A stretch of 64,000 nt of DNA from an uncultured Eubacteriales bacterium (lineage in GTDB: Bacteria > Bacillota > Clostridia > Christensenellales > Aristaeellaceae). Every line of letters starts with the position of its first letter. The first letter of the stretch is position 1. Location: contig CALVNS010000003.1 in the NCBI GenBank assembly GCA_944349855.1, positions 43,883-107,882 on the forward strand, read 5' to 3'. Below are positions 16,416 through 25,881 of the stretch, in pieces. Below the pieces are notes generated by a model. The model worked only from the letters and a program-made list of their open reading frames with translations. It ran no database searches and was not told the origin of the DNA. The position numbers were made by a program, and so were the translations under genes.

Positions 16416-17273
16416 TCATTCGCCGCCCAGCGCGGCGGTTTTGTTCGGCGTGGCGCGGCCCTCCAGGTTCGGCAGGCGCCGCTCGAGCGCCGCCATGGCG
16501 ATCTCCACGTCCTCGTGCACCTCCTCGGGCGTGAACGCGCCGACCGTCACCATGTCGCACGGGCGGATCGTCGCGTAGGAGAACGTCAGCCCCACGTAGG
16601 GCGACACGCGCCCCGCCGCCATGGCCTTGATCGTCATGACCGGCTTTTTCGCCTCGTGGATGATCCGGGCGACCGCCTCGATCTCCACCTGCATCAGAAA
16701 GCCCGCGCAGTTGTAGATCTGGATGTACGTCTGCACGTCGTAGCCGTTGCGGTCGGAGTAGACGATCAGCTCCGGCATGTGCGCCGACAGGCCCGGCACC
16801 AGCCCCGCCTGGCGGATCATGTCCAGATAGTCCGGCAGGCGCTCGATCGTGCCCCTGTGCTTGTTCACCAGCTGCTCCACGCACGAGTGGTGCAGCAGGC
16901 AGATCGACGCGCCCATCTTCGCCGAGCGCTCGATGCGCGCGCGCGCCGCGGCGCGCCCGGCCGCGCTGTCCGTCACGTCGACGATGGGCGTGTCAATGAT
17001 CGTCATCGGCCGGCCCGCGCGCTCGCCCGCCATCCCCACGCCCAGGAGCAGCGCGCCGTCCGGCTCAAACGGGCCCATGACCGCGTCGATCCCGTGGGCG
17101 AGGTAGGCCTCCATCAGGCGCGCGACGTCCTGCGCCTGCGCGTAGCGGCGGCGGATCAGCGCATCCGCCGCGGGGCTCGTGTGGCTGTAGCCGAGCACCC
17201 AGTTGGTGCCCGCGATCATGCGGGGCAGGGAGATCCCTTCGACCTGCGTGCGGGGAAAGGTTTGCACCGTCAT
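16416..17273 (-). CDS. Uncharacterised protein, possibly TIM-barrel
   Basis: 285 residues from ATG 17273 with AAAGGAGGA just upstream. I do not recognise a named family. It is soluble, with alternating hydrophobic strands and helices ('GIDAVMGPFEP', 'PMTIIDTPIVDVTDS', 'GASICLLHHSCVEQLV', 'GLVPGLSAHMPELIVYSD', 'FLMQVEIEAVARIIHEAKKPVMTIKAM'), a rhythm typical of (beta/alpha)8 barrels. The N-terminal 'LPRMIAGTNWVLGYSHTSPA' is distinctive. A terminator separates it from the MATE gene upstream. No function assigned; an aldolase- or hydrolase-like enzyme is conceivable. Confidence 0.8.
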   Translation of the reverse strand: MTVQTFPRTQVEGISLPRMIAGTNWVLGYSHTSPAADALIRRRYAQAQDVARLMEAYLAHGIDAVMGPFEPDGALLLGVGMAGERAGRPMTIIDTPIVDVTDSAAGRAAARARIERSAKMGASICLLHHSCVEQLVNKHRGTIERLPDYLDMIRQAGLVPGLSAHMPELIVYSDRNGYDVQTYIQIYNCAGFLMQVEIEAVARIIHEAKKPVMTIKAMAAGRVSPYVGLTFSYATIRPCDMVTVGAFTPEEVHEDVEIAMAALERRLPNLEGRATPNKTAALGGE

Positions 17274-17353
17274 TCCTCCTTTTGTGGGGTTCTTCGATGC
17301 GTTTGGAGTTCGCCCGCCGGGCGCGCATCTCCTGCCTGCGCGCCAAAAGGCGC

Positions 17354-17382
17354 AAAAAAAAAAGGGCCCCTGAGGGGGCCCT
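17354..17382 (-). terminator. Terminator after the first MATE gene
   Basis: AGGGCCCC/GGGGCCCT stem with a short loop, followed on the minus strand by ten Ts, 13 bases beyond the MATE stop. Confidence 0.92.
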
Positions 17383-17395
17383 GAAAGGACGGCTC

Positions 17396-18757
17396 TTATC
17401 TTGGGTCCGCCGCGGGGCTTACCGGATACCTGCGCCCCAGCTGGCGCAGGCGCACGCACATCATCGGCACCAGCAGGATGCACGCGAACAGCCAGGCCAG
17501 CGGGTTGGCGTAGCACACCGCGGCGTAGCCCAGCGCGCCCACAAACGCAAACGCGACCAGCGCGCGCGCGACCATCTCGAAGATGCCCGCCAGCATCGCC
17601 GACATGCTGTAGCCCAGGCCCTGCAGGCTGTTGCGCAGCACCAGCAGCGTCATGAGCAGCACGAAGCCCATCGCATTGCCGCGCAGGAACTGGTCGATGT
17701 TTTGCAGGATCTGCACCTCTTCGGGCTTGATGAACAGCAGCGCGATCGTCGTGCCGAGGGTCATGGTCACCAGCATCGCCAGCGCCGTATAGGCCGCGCC
17801 CAGCAGCAGGCTCGTGCGCAGGCCCCAGCGGATGCGGTCCACGCGCTGCGCGCCCAGGTTCTGCCCGCAGTAGGTGGCCATGGTCGCGCCCAGCGCCTCC
17901 ATCGGCTGGGTGACGATCATCTGTACCTTTGAGCCGGAGGTGACCGACGCCACGGCGTCCGAGCCGAGCGTGTTGACCGCACTTTGCAGCACGACCGAGC
18001 CCACGGCCGTCAGCGAGAACTGCAGGCCCATCGGCAGCCCGATGGCCAGGCCCACGCGCGCGCTCTGCGGATCGAACTTCCACTCGTCGCGCTGCGGGCG
18101 CAGCACCGGGAAGTGGCGCGCGATGTAGCGCACGCACAGCAGCCCCGACACCGCCTGCGCGATGACCGTCGCCCACGCGGCGCCCTCCACGCCCATGCCG
18201 AAGGCGAGGATGAACAGCAGGTCCAGCACGATGTTGAGCAGCGACGCCACGATCAGAAACAGCAGCGGCGTCTTGCTGTCGCCCAGCGCGCGCAGCAGGC
18301 CCGCCGGCAGGTTGTACAGCAGCGTGGCGAACGTGCCGCCGAAGATGACGATGATGTAGTCGTAGCTCTGCTCGAAGATGTCCTCCGGCGTGCGCATGAG
18401 GCGCAGCATCGGCCGGGTGAACACGAGCATCGCCGCGGTGACGACCACCGTCACGCCCAGCGTGATGTAGATCGCGCTGACCAGCGCGCGGCGCATGCCG
18501 TACATGTCGCCCGCGCCGAAGCGCTGCGACACGGGGATGCACAGCCCGCCGCACAGCCCCAGCGCAAAGCCCAGCACCAGGAAGTTGAACGAGCCCGTCG
18601 CGCCCACCGCCGCCAGCGCGCCCTTGCCGATGAACTGCCCGACGATGATGCTGTCGGCCATGTTGTACATCTGCTGAAAGAGATTGCCGATCAGCAGCGG
18701 GAAGAAAAAGGACAGGATCAGTTTCAGCGGCCTGCCCTCCGTCATGTCTCTGACCAT
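17396..18757 (-). CDS. MATE-family multidrug/cation antiporter
   Basis: Na+- or H+-driven exporter of the inner membrane. 453 residues, about twelve membrane segments in two homologous halves. 'DMTEGRPLKLILSFFFPLLIGNLFQQMYNMADSIIVGQF' is the classic start of the clostridial NorM/DinF-type group (quoted in pieces: PLLIGNLFQQMYN, ADSIIVGQFIG), with 'GDSKTPLLFLIVASLLNIVLD' in TM5-6. Monocistronic: its own terminator follows and 190 bases separate it from the Usp gene. Substrate unknown. Confidence 0.88.
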   Translation of the reverse strand: MVRDMTEGRPLKLILSFFFPLLIGNLFQQMYNMADSIIVGQFIGKGALAAVGATGSFNFLVLGFALGLCGGLCIPVSQRFGAGDMYGMRRALVSAIYITLGVTVVVTAAMLVFTRPMLRLMRTPEDIFEQSYDYIIVIFGGTFATLLYNLPAGLLRALGDSKTPLLFLIVASLLNIVLDLLFILAFGMGVEGAAWATVIAQAVSGLLCVRYIARHFPVLRPQRDEWKFDPQSARVGLAIGLPMGLQFSLTAVGSVVLQSAVNTLGSDAVASVTSGSKVQMIVTQPMEALGATMATYCGQNLGAQRVDRIRWGLRTSLLLGAAYTALAMLVTMTLGTTIALLFIKPEEVQILQNIDQFLRGNAMGFVLLMTLLVLRNSLQGLGYSMSAMLAGIFEMVARALVAFAFVGALGYAAVCYANPLAWLFACILLVPMMCVRLRQLGRRYPVSPAADPR

Positions 18758-18950
18758 AGCGAAATTCCTTCTCCATTCGGCCCGTGTCTCAGCCGCGTCT
18801 GCGGCCGCGTCTTCACCCGGGCGGCATTTGATTCGCCCTATTGTAGCGCAAAACCCCGCGCTTGGCTAGAGGGATTCCGAAAAAAAGGATTTTCACCAAA
18901 TTGACCCGCCGGCGTTTGCGCAGGCGGTCAAAAAGCGGCGGGACCCGGCC

Positions 18951-19355
18951 CTAGCCCTCCTCGAAAAACACGCGCACGTCCGCATGCGGCAGGCGGCTGC
19001 GCAGCTGGTCGGCGAAGTCCTGCGCGCCGCGCCCCCGCGCCGCGCCCAGCACCAGACAGTCCACGTCGTTTTGCTGCGCCAGGTCGACCAGCGCGTCCAC
19101 GGCGCTGTCCGCGCGCTCCACGACCATCTCCGCCCCGCAGGCCTGCGCGCAGCGGAACAGATACTCCAGCGCCTCGGCCTCCTGGCGCGCGCTCACGCCC
19201 ATGAACGGCGCGCCGCCGGTGGCCACGTGCACCACCTTCATCTCGCCGTCCACCTGCCCCGCGATGCGCGCCCCCTCGCGGATGAGCCGCTCGCAGGTCT
19301 TCTGGCCCGTCACGCAGACCATGACCTTCAGCGCGTCGTTCCCGATCCGATCCAT
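18951..19355 (-). CDS. Universal stress protein-like domain protein (KdpD-Usp type)
   Basis: 134 residues, single UspA-type alpha/beta domain. 'LKVMVCVTGQKTCERLIREGARIA' resembles the Usp domain of KdpD (ILVCVSGSPSSERLIR type), followed by 'MKVVHVATGG' and 'DVDCLVLGAARGRG'. The C-terminal nucleotide-binding Gly loop is reduced (GAARGRGAQDF). It is upstream of a KdpE-like regulator by several genes, but no kdpFABC or KdpD kinase is in the window. 22 bases before it lies the small membrane protein gene, probably in the same transcript. Confidence 0.75.
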   Translation of the reverse strand: MDRIGNDALKVMVCVTGQKTCERLIREGARIAGQVDGEMKVVHVATGGAPFMGVSARQEAEALEYLFRCAQACGAEMVVERADSAVDALVDLAQQNDVDCLVLGAARGRGAQDFADQLRSRLPHADVRVFFEEG

Positions 19356-19377
19356 CGGCTTTCCGTCCTTCCTCCCC

Positions 19378-19854
19378 TCACGCGCGCGTGAGGCCGATCA
19401 CAAAGTTGCTATGGCTGGTCACGCACACGCGCTCCCCCGCCGACAGCTCCGGCTGGGGCTTGCAGTGGTCGTAGTAGAACATGCGGTCGTCCTCCTCGTC
19501 GCCCTTCTGGCCGACGTTGACCACCAGCACGTGAAACTGCACGCCTTCCTTGAACGTCAGGTCCTGCGCGTAGGAGACCACCACGCCCTCCGTGCGCCGC
19601 GACAAGCCCGTCGTCACCTCGCGCAGGTAGCGCCGGTATGCGTACACCGGCCCCAGGCGCAGGCTGCACAGGAAGATCAGCAGCGCGCCCCACACAATGG
19701 TAACGACGATCGTGACGACTTCCATGCGCCGCACGAGCGAAAAAATCAGCAGCGCCAGCAGCGGCGCGGAATACAGCGCGATGCGCAGCCACTCCGACTT
19801 GAGCTGGCGCGCGTTCTCCTCCAGGTCCTTGGGGGTATACAGCTTTTCATCCAT
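19378..19854 (-). CDS. Small two-span membrane protein, unknown function
   Basis: 158 residues from ATG 19854, chosen because AAAGAGG (19864-19870) is nine bases away; two other ATGs lie just upstream. Two adjacent membrane segments (about 23-65: 'IALYSAPLLALLIFSL', 'VVTIVVTIVWGALLIFLC') are followed by a soluble beta-rich domain of about 90 residues ('TEGVVVSYAQDLTFKEGVQFHVLVVNVG', in part). No recognised family. Linked to the Usp-like gene, so a membrane stress or signalling partner is possible. Confidence 0.75.
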   Translation of the reverse strand: MDEKLYTPKDLEENARQLKSEWLRIALYSAPLLALLIFSLVRRMEVVTIVVTIVWGALLIFLCSLRLGPVYAYRRYLREVTTGLSRRTEGVVVSYAQDLTFKEGVQFHVLVVNVGQKGDEEDDRMFYYDHCKPQPELSAGERVCVTSHSNFVIGLTRA

Positions 19855-19903
19855 GGTCATCATCCTCTTTCGCGCCGCCTGGCGCGGCCTGCTTTCACTC
19901 AAG

Positions 19904-19932
19904 ATTATGCCGCCTGGCGCTCCGTTTGTAAA
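19904..19932 (-). promoter_or_regulatory. Promoter of the membrane protein-Usp pair
   Basis: TTTACA (19927-19932), 17-base spacer, CATAAT (19904-19909) on the minus strand, 50 bases before the start at 19854. Confidence 0.7.
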
Positions 19933-19960
19933 GGGGGCTTTTCGCTTTTTCGCGCGCCGG

Positions 19961-22036
19961 TCAATCGCGCCGCGGCTCGAACCCGACCTGCCGCCCGTCC
20001 CACGTCAGCGCGCCCGTGCTGCCCGCCAGCCGCCCCTTCTCCATCACGGCCCGCAGCAGCTTCTCCGTCAGCTCCGGCCCGCCCGCGCGCCGGCAGCAGT
20101 CCTTCCACACCGTGAACGCGCACCCCTCGCGCCAGCGCGAGCAGCCAAAGGCCCGTTCGTTTTCCGTGATCCGCCCGCGCCCGCACGCCGGGCAGGCCAG
20201 GTCCAGCCGCTTTGCGCCCCCCGCGCGCCGGCCCTTTGGCGCCTCCGGCTCAAAGGCCACGTCCGGCGCCTCCTGCGCGGCGTAGCGCGTCATGCGCTCC
20301 GTCATGCGCGCGATGCCCGAGAGAAACCGCGCGCCATCCGCCTCGCCGCGCGCGATGCGCGCAAGCTCCCGCTCCCAGCGCCCCGTCGTCTCCGGCGAGG
20401 CGATCGCCTCCGGCGCCGCCTCGATCAGCCGCACGCCCTTGGGCGTGGCCACCAGCGAGCGCCCCTTGCGCGCCGCGTAGCCCATGTGGATCAGCCGCTC
20501 GATCGTCGCCGCCCGCGTGGCCGGCGTGCCCAGGCCGCTGTCCTTCATGCTCTCGCGCAGCGCCTCATCCTCAATGCGCCGCCCCGCCTGCTCCATCTCC
20601 CGCAGGATCGACGCGTCCGTGTGCTCGCGCGGCGGGCGCGTCCTGTCCTCCTTGACCCGCGCCGAGCGCACCGTCCGCGCGTCGCCCTCGCGCAGCGCCG
20701 GCAGCGGCGCCGCCTGCTGCGCCCTCTTGCGCGGCTGCAGGCACGCATCCTTCCAGCCGCTTTGCGTGACCACGCGCCCCGTGGACACGAACGCATGCCC
20801 GTCCACCTGCGTGATCACGCGCGTCGTCTCATACGTGTGCGCGGGCAGAAACGCCGCCAGCAGCCGCCGCGCCACCAGGTCGAACACCCGGGCCTCGTCC
20901 GGCGGCAGGGCGGACGCATCCGCCCTGCGCCCCGTGGGCACGATCGCGTGGTGGTCGCTGACCTTCGCGTCGTCAAACACCCGGCGCGTCTGCGGCAGCG
21001 TCTGCGGCAGGCGCGCGCGCAGCGGCGCGTACGCCTCGGGCAGCGCATGGATCGCGGCCTGCACGCGCGCGGCCATGTCCCGCGGCAGGTAGCGGCTGTC
21101 CGTGCGCGGATAGGTCAGCAGCTTGTCCCGCTCATAGAGCGCCTGCGCCGCGCGCAATGTCCGCTCGGCCGTGAAGCCCAGCAGCGCGTTCGCGTCGCGC
21201 TGCAGGCTCGTCAGGTCGTACAGCAGCGGCGGCGGCTCGCTGCCCGCCTCGCGCGCGCAGGCCGTCACCACGCCCGCGCGCCCGCGCACGGCGGCGGCGA
21301 TCTCCCGCGCGCGCTCCGCCCGGTCGATGTGCCCATCCCCGCCCGCCGGGTCCATCCACTGGCCCGTGTAGTCGCCAAAGTCCGCCTGCACCGTCCAGTA
21401 TTGCTGCGGCACGAACGCGTCGATCTCCAGCCGGCGGCGCACCAGCATCTGCAGCGTCGGCGTCTGCACGCGCCCCACGCTCAGCGGCACGCCGTAGCGC
21501 AGCGTGAACGCGCGCGAGAGGTTCATGCCCACCAGCCAGTCCGCCTGCGCGCGGCACGCGGCCGACGCATACAGCGCGTCATACGCCTGCGACGGGCGCA
21601 GCGACGCGAACCCCTCGCGGATGGCCTCGTCGGTCATCGACGAGATCCACAGCCGCTGCACCGGCCGCGTGCAGCCCGCCATCTCATAGATGTAGCGGAA
21701 GATCAGCTCGCCCTCGCGCCCCGCGTCCGTCGCGCACACGATGCGCGCCGTCTGCGCGTCGTTCATCAGCCGCTTGACCACGCGAAACTGCGCCGCCGTC
21801 TTGCGGATGACCTTGAGCGGGATGCGCTCGGGCAGGATGGGCAGGTCCTGCGCGCGCCAGCGCTTGTAGCGCGGATCGATCTCCTCGGGCTCGCACTGGG
21901 CCACCAGATGCCCAAGCGCCCAGGTGACCGTCCAGTCCCCGCCCTGCAGGCACCCTTCGGCGCGCTCGCGCGCGCCCAGCACGCGCGCGATGTCCCGCGC
22001 GACGGACGGCTTTTCCGCGACGACGAGCGTGCGCAT
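19961..22036 (-). CDS. topB: DNA topoisomerase III (type IA)
   Basis: Single-strand passing topoisomerase. 691 residues. TOPRIM domain at the N-terminus ('LVVAEKPSVARDIARVLG', 'CATDAGREGELIFRYIY'), 'SVGRVQTPTLQMLVRR', catalytic Tyr in 'LLTYPRTDSRYLPRDM', and a C-terminal zinc ribbon (CPACGRG...FGCSRWREGC). It sits downstream of dnaB; the 76-base gap has no obvious terminator. TopB-type rather than TopA from the QTPTL spacing and the short C-terminus with one zinc module. Confidence 0.93.
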   Translation of the reverse strand: MRTLVVAEKPSVARDIARVLGARERAEGCLQGGDWTVTWALGHLVAQCEPEEIDPRYKRWRAQDLPILPERIPLKVIRKTAAQFRVVKRLMNDAQTARIVCATDAGREGELIFRYIYEMAGCTRPVQRLWISSMTDEAIREGFASLRPSQAYDALYASAACRAQADWLVGMNLSRAFTLRYGVPLSVGRVQTPTLQMLVRRRLEIDAFVPQQYWTVQADFGDYTGQWMDPAGGDGHIDRAERAREIAAAVRGRAGVVTACAREAGSEPPPLLYDLTSLQRDANALLGFTAERTLRAAQALYERDKLLTYPRTDSRYLPRDMAARVQAAIHALPEAYAPLRARLPQTLPQTRRVFDDAKVSDHHAIVPTGRRADASALPPDEARVFDLVARRLLAAFLPAHTYETTRVITQVDGHAFVSTGRVVTQSGWKDACLQPRKRAQQAAPLPALREGDARTVRSARVKEDRTRPPREHTDASILREMEQAGRRIEDEALRESMKDSGLGTPATRAATIERLIHMGYAARKGRSLVATPKGVRLIEAAPEAIASPETTGRWERELARIARGEADGARFLSGIARMTERMTRYAAQEAPDVAFEPEAPKGRRAGGAKRLDLACPACGRGRITENERAFGCSRWREGCAFTVWKDCCRRAGGPELTEKLLRAVMEKGRLAGSTGALTWDGRQVGFEPRRD

Positions 22037-22112
22037 GGCTTCCTCCTTTCACCGGCCGGGAGGCCGTCATGGACAAAGCGCGCGTCCCCCGGCGTGCGGA
22101 GGGCGCGCGCAG

Positions 22113-23456
22113 TCATCCCTGTTGCAGCGAGGCAAAGCGCGTATACTGCCCCAGCCAGGCGAGCTTGATCGTGCCCAGCGGGCCGTTGCGCTGCTTGGCC
22201 ACGATGACCTCGGCGATGTTCTTGTCCTCGGTGTTGGGGTCGTAGTACTCCTCGCGGTGCAGGAACATGACGACGTCCGCATCCTGCTCGATGGCGCCCG
22301 AGTCGCGCAGGTCGGACAGGATCGGCCGCTTGTCGCTGCGCTGCGCGCCCGCGCGCGAGAGCTGCGCCAGGGCCATCACGGGCACGTTGAGCTCCTTGGC
22401 GATGCCCTTGAGCGCGCGGGAGATCTCGCTGACCTCGTTTTGGCGGTTTTCGGCGCGGCCGTCGCTGGCCATGAGCTGGATGTAGTCGACCATGACCAGG
22501 TCCAGCCCGCGCTCGATCTTCAGGCGCCGGCAGCGCGAGCGCAGCTGCGAGGGCGTGATGCCCGAGGTATCGTCGATATACAGGTTGGCCGCGGCGATCG
22601 GCCCCAGCGCGCGGGAGAGCGACAGCCAGTCCTCGTCGCGCAGCGTGCCGTGGCGCACGCTCTGCATGTCCACGCGCGCATCGGCGCACAGCAGGCGCAT
22701 GGCCAGCTGATCGCGCGGCATCTCCAGGGAGAAGGCCGCGACCGTCTTGCCCGCCATGACCGACGCGTAGGACAGCACGTTCATGGCAAAGGACGTCTTG
22801 CCCATGGACGGGCGCGCGCCCACGAGCACCAGCTCGCCGCCGTGCAGGCCGGTGAGCAGGTTGTCCAGGTCGACAAAGCCGGTGGGCACGCCGTCGATGG
22901 CGCCCTTGAGGCGCGAGAGCGTCTCGATGCGCTGGTAGGTATCGGGCAGGATATCGGCGATGTGCACGAGCGTGGAGCCCTCCGTGCGGCGCATGACGAT
23001 GTCGAAGATCGACTTCTCCGCGCGGCCCAGGATGTCCGCCAGCGGCTCCTGCTGTGCGTAGGACGCCTGCACGATCTCGTCGCCTGCGTGGATGAGCCGG
23101 CGCAGCGTCGCCTTCTCCGCCACGATCTGGATATACGCCCGCGCGTTGGCCGTCGTGGGCACGTAGCGCGAGATGTCCACCACGTACTGGATGCCGCCCA
23201 CGCCCTCCAGCGTGCCGCGGCGGGTGAGCTCCTCATCCACCGTGACGATGTCCACGGGCTGGCCCGCGCTCTGCAGCCGGTGCATCGCGTCGAACAGCTC
23301 GCGGTTGGCCGGGTGGTAGAAGTCCTCCGCGCGCAATGCCTCGATCGCCAGCGAGAGCGCCTCGTGGTCCTGCATCATCGCGCCGAGCACTGAACGCTCC
23401 GCGTCCAGGTTGTTGGGCGGCACCCGGCCCGCGCGCTCCTCCTCCACGGCTGACAC
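22113..23456 (-). CDS. dnaB: Replicative DNA helicase DnaB
   Basis: Hexameric fork helicase (DnaC in Bacillus naming). 447 residues. N-terminal domain opens 'RVPPNNLDAERSVLGAMMQD'; RecA core has Walker A 'GARPSMGKTSFAMNV', Walker B 'LDLVMVDYIQLM', and the arginine finger region 'LKGIAKELNVPVMALAQLSR'. Start is GTG at 23456; an in-frame GTG three codons later (23447) is better spaced from AGGTG, so the true start may be there. Eight bases from rplI. Confidence 0.95.
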   Translation of the reverse strand: MSAVEEERAGRVPPNNLDAERSVLGAMMQDHEALSLAIEALRAEDFYHPANRELFDAMHRLQSAGQPVDIVTVDEELTRRGTLEGVGGIQYVVDISRYVPTTANARAYIQIVAEKATLRRLIHAGDEIVQASYAQQEPLADILGRAEKSIFDIVMRRTEGSTLVHIADILPDTYQRIETLSRLKGAIDGVPTGFVDLDNLLTGLHGGELVLVGARPSMGKTSFAMNVLSYASVMAGKTVAAFSLEMPRDQLAMRLLCADARVDMQSVRHGTLRDEDWLSLSRALGPIAAANLYIDDTSGITPSQLRSRCRRLKIERGLDLVMVDYIQLMASDGRAENRQNEVSEISRALKGIAKELNVPVMALAQLSRAGAQRSDKRPILSDLRDSGAIEQDADVVMFLHREEYYDPNTEDKNIAEVIVAKQRNGPLGTIKLAWLGQYTRFASLQQG

Positions 23457-23463
23457 CTCGCTT

Positions 23464-23913
23464 TTACTTCGTCGTGTCGATCTTGACCGTCATCTTCGCG
23501 GTGACGCCCGGGTACAGCCACACGGTGACCTCGGTGTCCGTGGCCGTGCGGATCGGCTCGGGCAGCTCGATGCGCCGCTTCTCCACCTTTGCGCCGTGCT
23601 GCGCCTCCAGCGCCGCGGCGATCTCCTGCGCGGTGACCGAGCCGTACAGCCTGCCGCCCTCGCCCGCCCGCGCCGTCACGCGGATCACGCGGCCCGCCAG
23701 CTTGCGCGACAGCTCCAGCGCCTGCTCACGGCGCACGTCCTCCCGGTGCTGCTCCGCAGCCTTTGCCTTCTGCACCGCGTTGAGCGCCGTGCTCGTCGCC
23801 TCCACCGCCAGCTTCTTGGGGAACAGGAAGTTGCGCGCGTAGCCGTCCGACGCCTCCACGATCTGATCCTTCTTGCCCGTGCCCTTCACGTCCTGCAACA
23901 AAATTACCTTCAT
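23464..23913 (-). CDS. rplI: 50S ribosomal protein bL9
   Basis: 149 residues. N-terminal '[36 protein letters not shown]' (in part [15 protein letters not shown]) is the L9 signature, followed by the long connecting helix and the C-terminal domain ending in a typical '[13 protein letters not shown]'. ATG overlaps the stop of the upstream gene as ATGA, so translation is coupled. Confidence 0.96.
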   Translation of the reverse strand: MKVILLQDVKGTGKKDQIVEASDGYARNFLFPKKLAVEATSTALNAVQKAKAAEQHREDVRREQALELSRKLAGRVIRVTARAGEGGRLYGSVTAQEIAAALEAQHGAKVEKRRIELPEPIRTATDTEVTVWLYPGVTAKMTVKIDTTK

Positions 23914-24992
23914 GGGTCCAAATCATCCTCTCCGTCGTCCCCGCCCTGCGGCGGAAACTTGATTTTCTTCTGGCCGCGCAGGCCTAGCAGTTCATCCAGC
24001 AGCCCCACCCCGGCCAGCGCCAGGTCCAGGTGCAGCAGCTTGGCCAGCGCAAACGCGCCGACCGCCAGCAGCACGCGGGGACCGCGGCGCATGCCGCGCG
24101 CGTGCGCGTGATGGTCGATGACCGCCAGGCCCAGCAGGCCTGCCGCCGCCGCCGCCGCGCCCCACACGACGTACAGCGCGCGCCATAGCGACTGCAAGCC
24201 CAACAGCCCCAGCAGCATCAGCGCGCCCGCCGTGCCGTACAGCGCGCCCAGCGCCCCGCGTGGAAGCGCCAGCGCGCGCAGCGGCACAAAGTCAACCGCC
24301 TCCCCGCGCTGACGCGCCGCATAGCGCGGCAGCAGCGTGCCCAGCAGCGCGCCCATGATCGAACCCGACGCCCACTGCGCGGGCAGCAGCAGGCGCAGGC
24401 TCGCATCCAAATACAGCGACAGCGAGCGCAGCAGCTCCTCGCGGGCCGCATCCGTCAGGCGCACTGCCGCGCTCAGGCCCTCGACGGCCTCCATGCCCTC
24501 GGGCAGGCCCAGCAGCCCGCCCGCGTACATCGACCACAGCAGCGCGTCCGTCTGGGGCATCTGGCGCATGAGCGCGATCAGCCCGCCCGAGAGCGCGCCG
24601 GCCAGATCGCCGCCGGCATAGACCGTACCCAGCAGCAGCGCGGCGCCGCCGCTGCACAGCAGCACCAGCCCCTCGACCAGCGCCGCGCGCACAAACGGCA
24701 CGCCGCGGTCCATCGACGCCAGCGCCCAGACGCTGCCGGGCAGCAGCACCAGCGCCACCGCCAGCGCGAACACAGGCCCCAGCAGCCAGCCCATGAACGC
24801 CGCCGCCGCGACCGCCAGCGTCGCGTAGCAGACCGGCCCGGCCTTCACGCCCGCCCAGGCCAACAGCGCGGGCAGCGTCAGCGCCACAGCCGGGAACATG
24901 AACAGCAGCCCGCCCAGCAGCCACAGCAGCGCCCACAGCGGCAAAAGCGCCGCCGTCAGGCCCCAGCGGTTCGACCGTTTCAAACTCTCCAT
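23910..24992 (-). CDS. YybS/DUF2232-like polytopic membrane protein
   Basis: 360 residues from ATG 24992 with GGAGAGG upstream. About nine hydrophobic segments, the first pair ('[20 protein letters not shown]') close to the N-terminus. Location directly before rplI-dnaB matches yybS of Bacillus and Clostridia, and the acidic C-terminus ([11 protein letters not shown]) is cytoplasmic. In those genomes gdpP (c-di-AMP phosphodiesterase) normally separates yybS from rplI; here it is missing. Family call rests on topology and context more than on motifs. Confidence 0.7.
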   Translation of the reverse strand: MESLKRSNRWGLTAALLPLWALLWLLGGLLFMFPAVALTLPALLAWAGVKAGPVCYATLAVAAAAFMGWLLGPVFALAVALVLLPGSVWALASMDRGVPFVRAALVEGLVLLCSGGAALLLGTVYAGGDLAGALSGGLIALMRQMPQTDALLWSMYAGGLLGLPEGMEAVEGLSAAVRLTDAAREELLRSLSLYLDASLRLLLPAQWASGSIMGALLGTLLPRYAARQRGEAVDFVPLRALALPRGALGALYGTAGALMLLGLLGLQSLWRALYVVWGAAAAAAGLLGLAVIDHHAHARGMRRGPRVLLAVGAFALAKLLHLDLALAGVGLLDELLGLRGQKKIKFPPQGGDDGEDDLDP

Positions 24993-25106
24993 GCGCCTCT
25001 CCGTCCCGCCCGGCCGCGTCTTCGCGCCGCCCGCCGTGCAGGCGGGCATGACCCGGGCTGTTCCGAAGATATTCTGCGCTTCCTGCGTCCGTTCCTGCCT
25101 GGACGC

Positions 25107-25128
25107 AAAAAAAGCGGGCGCAGCCCGC
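25107..25128 (-). terminator. Terminator after the KdpE-like regulator
   Basis: GCGGGC-TGC-GCCCGC stem and seven Ts on the minus strand, 16 bases past the stop at 25144. Confidence 0.92.
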
Positions 25129-25143
25129 CGGCCCGGTCCCGCC

Positions 25144-25839
25144 TCACTCGCCCTCGACCATGCGGTAGCCCACGCCGATCTCGGTGACGATGTACTCGGG
25201 ATAGGACGGCTCGCGCTCGATCTTGCGGCGGATGTTGCCCATGTTCACGCGCAGGATCTGCGCGTCGCACGTCGCATACGGCCCCCAGATGCTCTTGATC
25301 ATGAAATCGTACGTCAGCACGCTGCCCGCGTGGCGGCACAGCAGCGCGACGATCTTGTACTCGTTTTGCGTCAGGTGCACGGGCTGGCCGTCCACCTTCA
25401 CCACGCGCCGCGCCAGGTCGATCTCCAGCCCGCCGGCCTTGAACGTCTCCCGCCGCGCGGCGCCCGGCGCGCCCTCCCGGTAGCGCCCGCTGCGCAGCGC
25501 CGCCCGCACCCGCGCCAGCAGCTCCTCCGTGCCGAAGGGCTTGGTCACGTAGTCGTCCGCGCCGCCATCCAGCGCCATGACCTTGTCCTGCTCGTGCCCG
25601 CGCGCCGACACGACCACGATCGGCCGCTGCGTCCAGCCGCGCAGGCTGCGGATCAGCTCCTGCCCGTCGCGGTCGGGCAGCCCCAGATCCAGCAGGATCA
25701 GGTCCGGGTCGTGCTGGGCGGCCATGCTCAGCGCGTTGTGCCCATTTGCCGCCTCCAGCACGTCGTAGCCGCTGGAGGACAGCACGGCCTGCAGATAATG
25801 GCGGATGCGCGCATCGTCCTCCACGATCAGAATCCGCAT
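25144..25839 (-). CDS. OmpR-family response regulator, KdpE-like, orphan
   Basis: 231 residues: receiver domain (1-120) with acidic pocket 'VEDD', phospho-Asp in 'LILLDLGLPDRDG', Thr/Ser in 'VVSARG' and Lys in 'DDYVTKPFG'; winged-helix DNA-binding domain (about 130-228) with 'LTQNEYKIVALLCRHAGSVLTYDFM' (in part) and 'LRVNMGNIRRKIE'. These wordings resemble KdpE. No histidine kinase or kdp operon adjoins. It has its own promoter and terminator and is divergent from the OadB-like gene. Confidence 0.85.
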   Translation of the reverse strand: MRILIVEDDARIRHYLQAVLSSSGYDVLEAANGHNALSMAAQHDPDLILLDLGLPDRDGQELIRSLRGWTQRPIVVVSARGHEQDKVMALDGGADDYVTKPFGTEELLARVRAALRSGRYREGAPGAARRETFKAGGLEIDLARRVVKVDGQPVHLTQNEYKIVALLCRHAGSVLTYDFMIKSIWGPYATCDAQILRVNMGNIRRKIEREPSYPEYIVTEIGVGYRMVEGE

Positions 25840-25881
25840 CGCGTCGTCCTCCCCTCCGGGCTGCTCCCGTCCGTTTCGTCC

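Noticed and set aside
18951-25839. A Kdp potassium system (Usp-domain protein plus KdpE-like regulator)
   Set aside because: No kdpFABC and no sensor kinase in the window, and the two genes are 5.8 kb apart in different transcripts.
19960-25839. Plasmid or integrative-element replication block (topB with dnaB)
   Set aside because: rplI and a yybS-like gene in the same run mark an ordinary chromosomal locus; no relaxase, integrase or partition gene is present.
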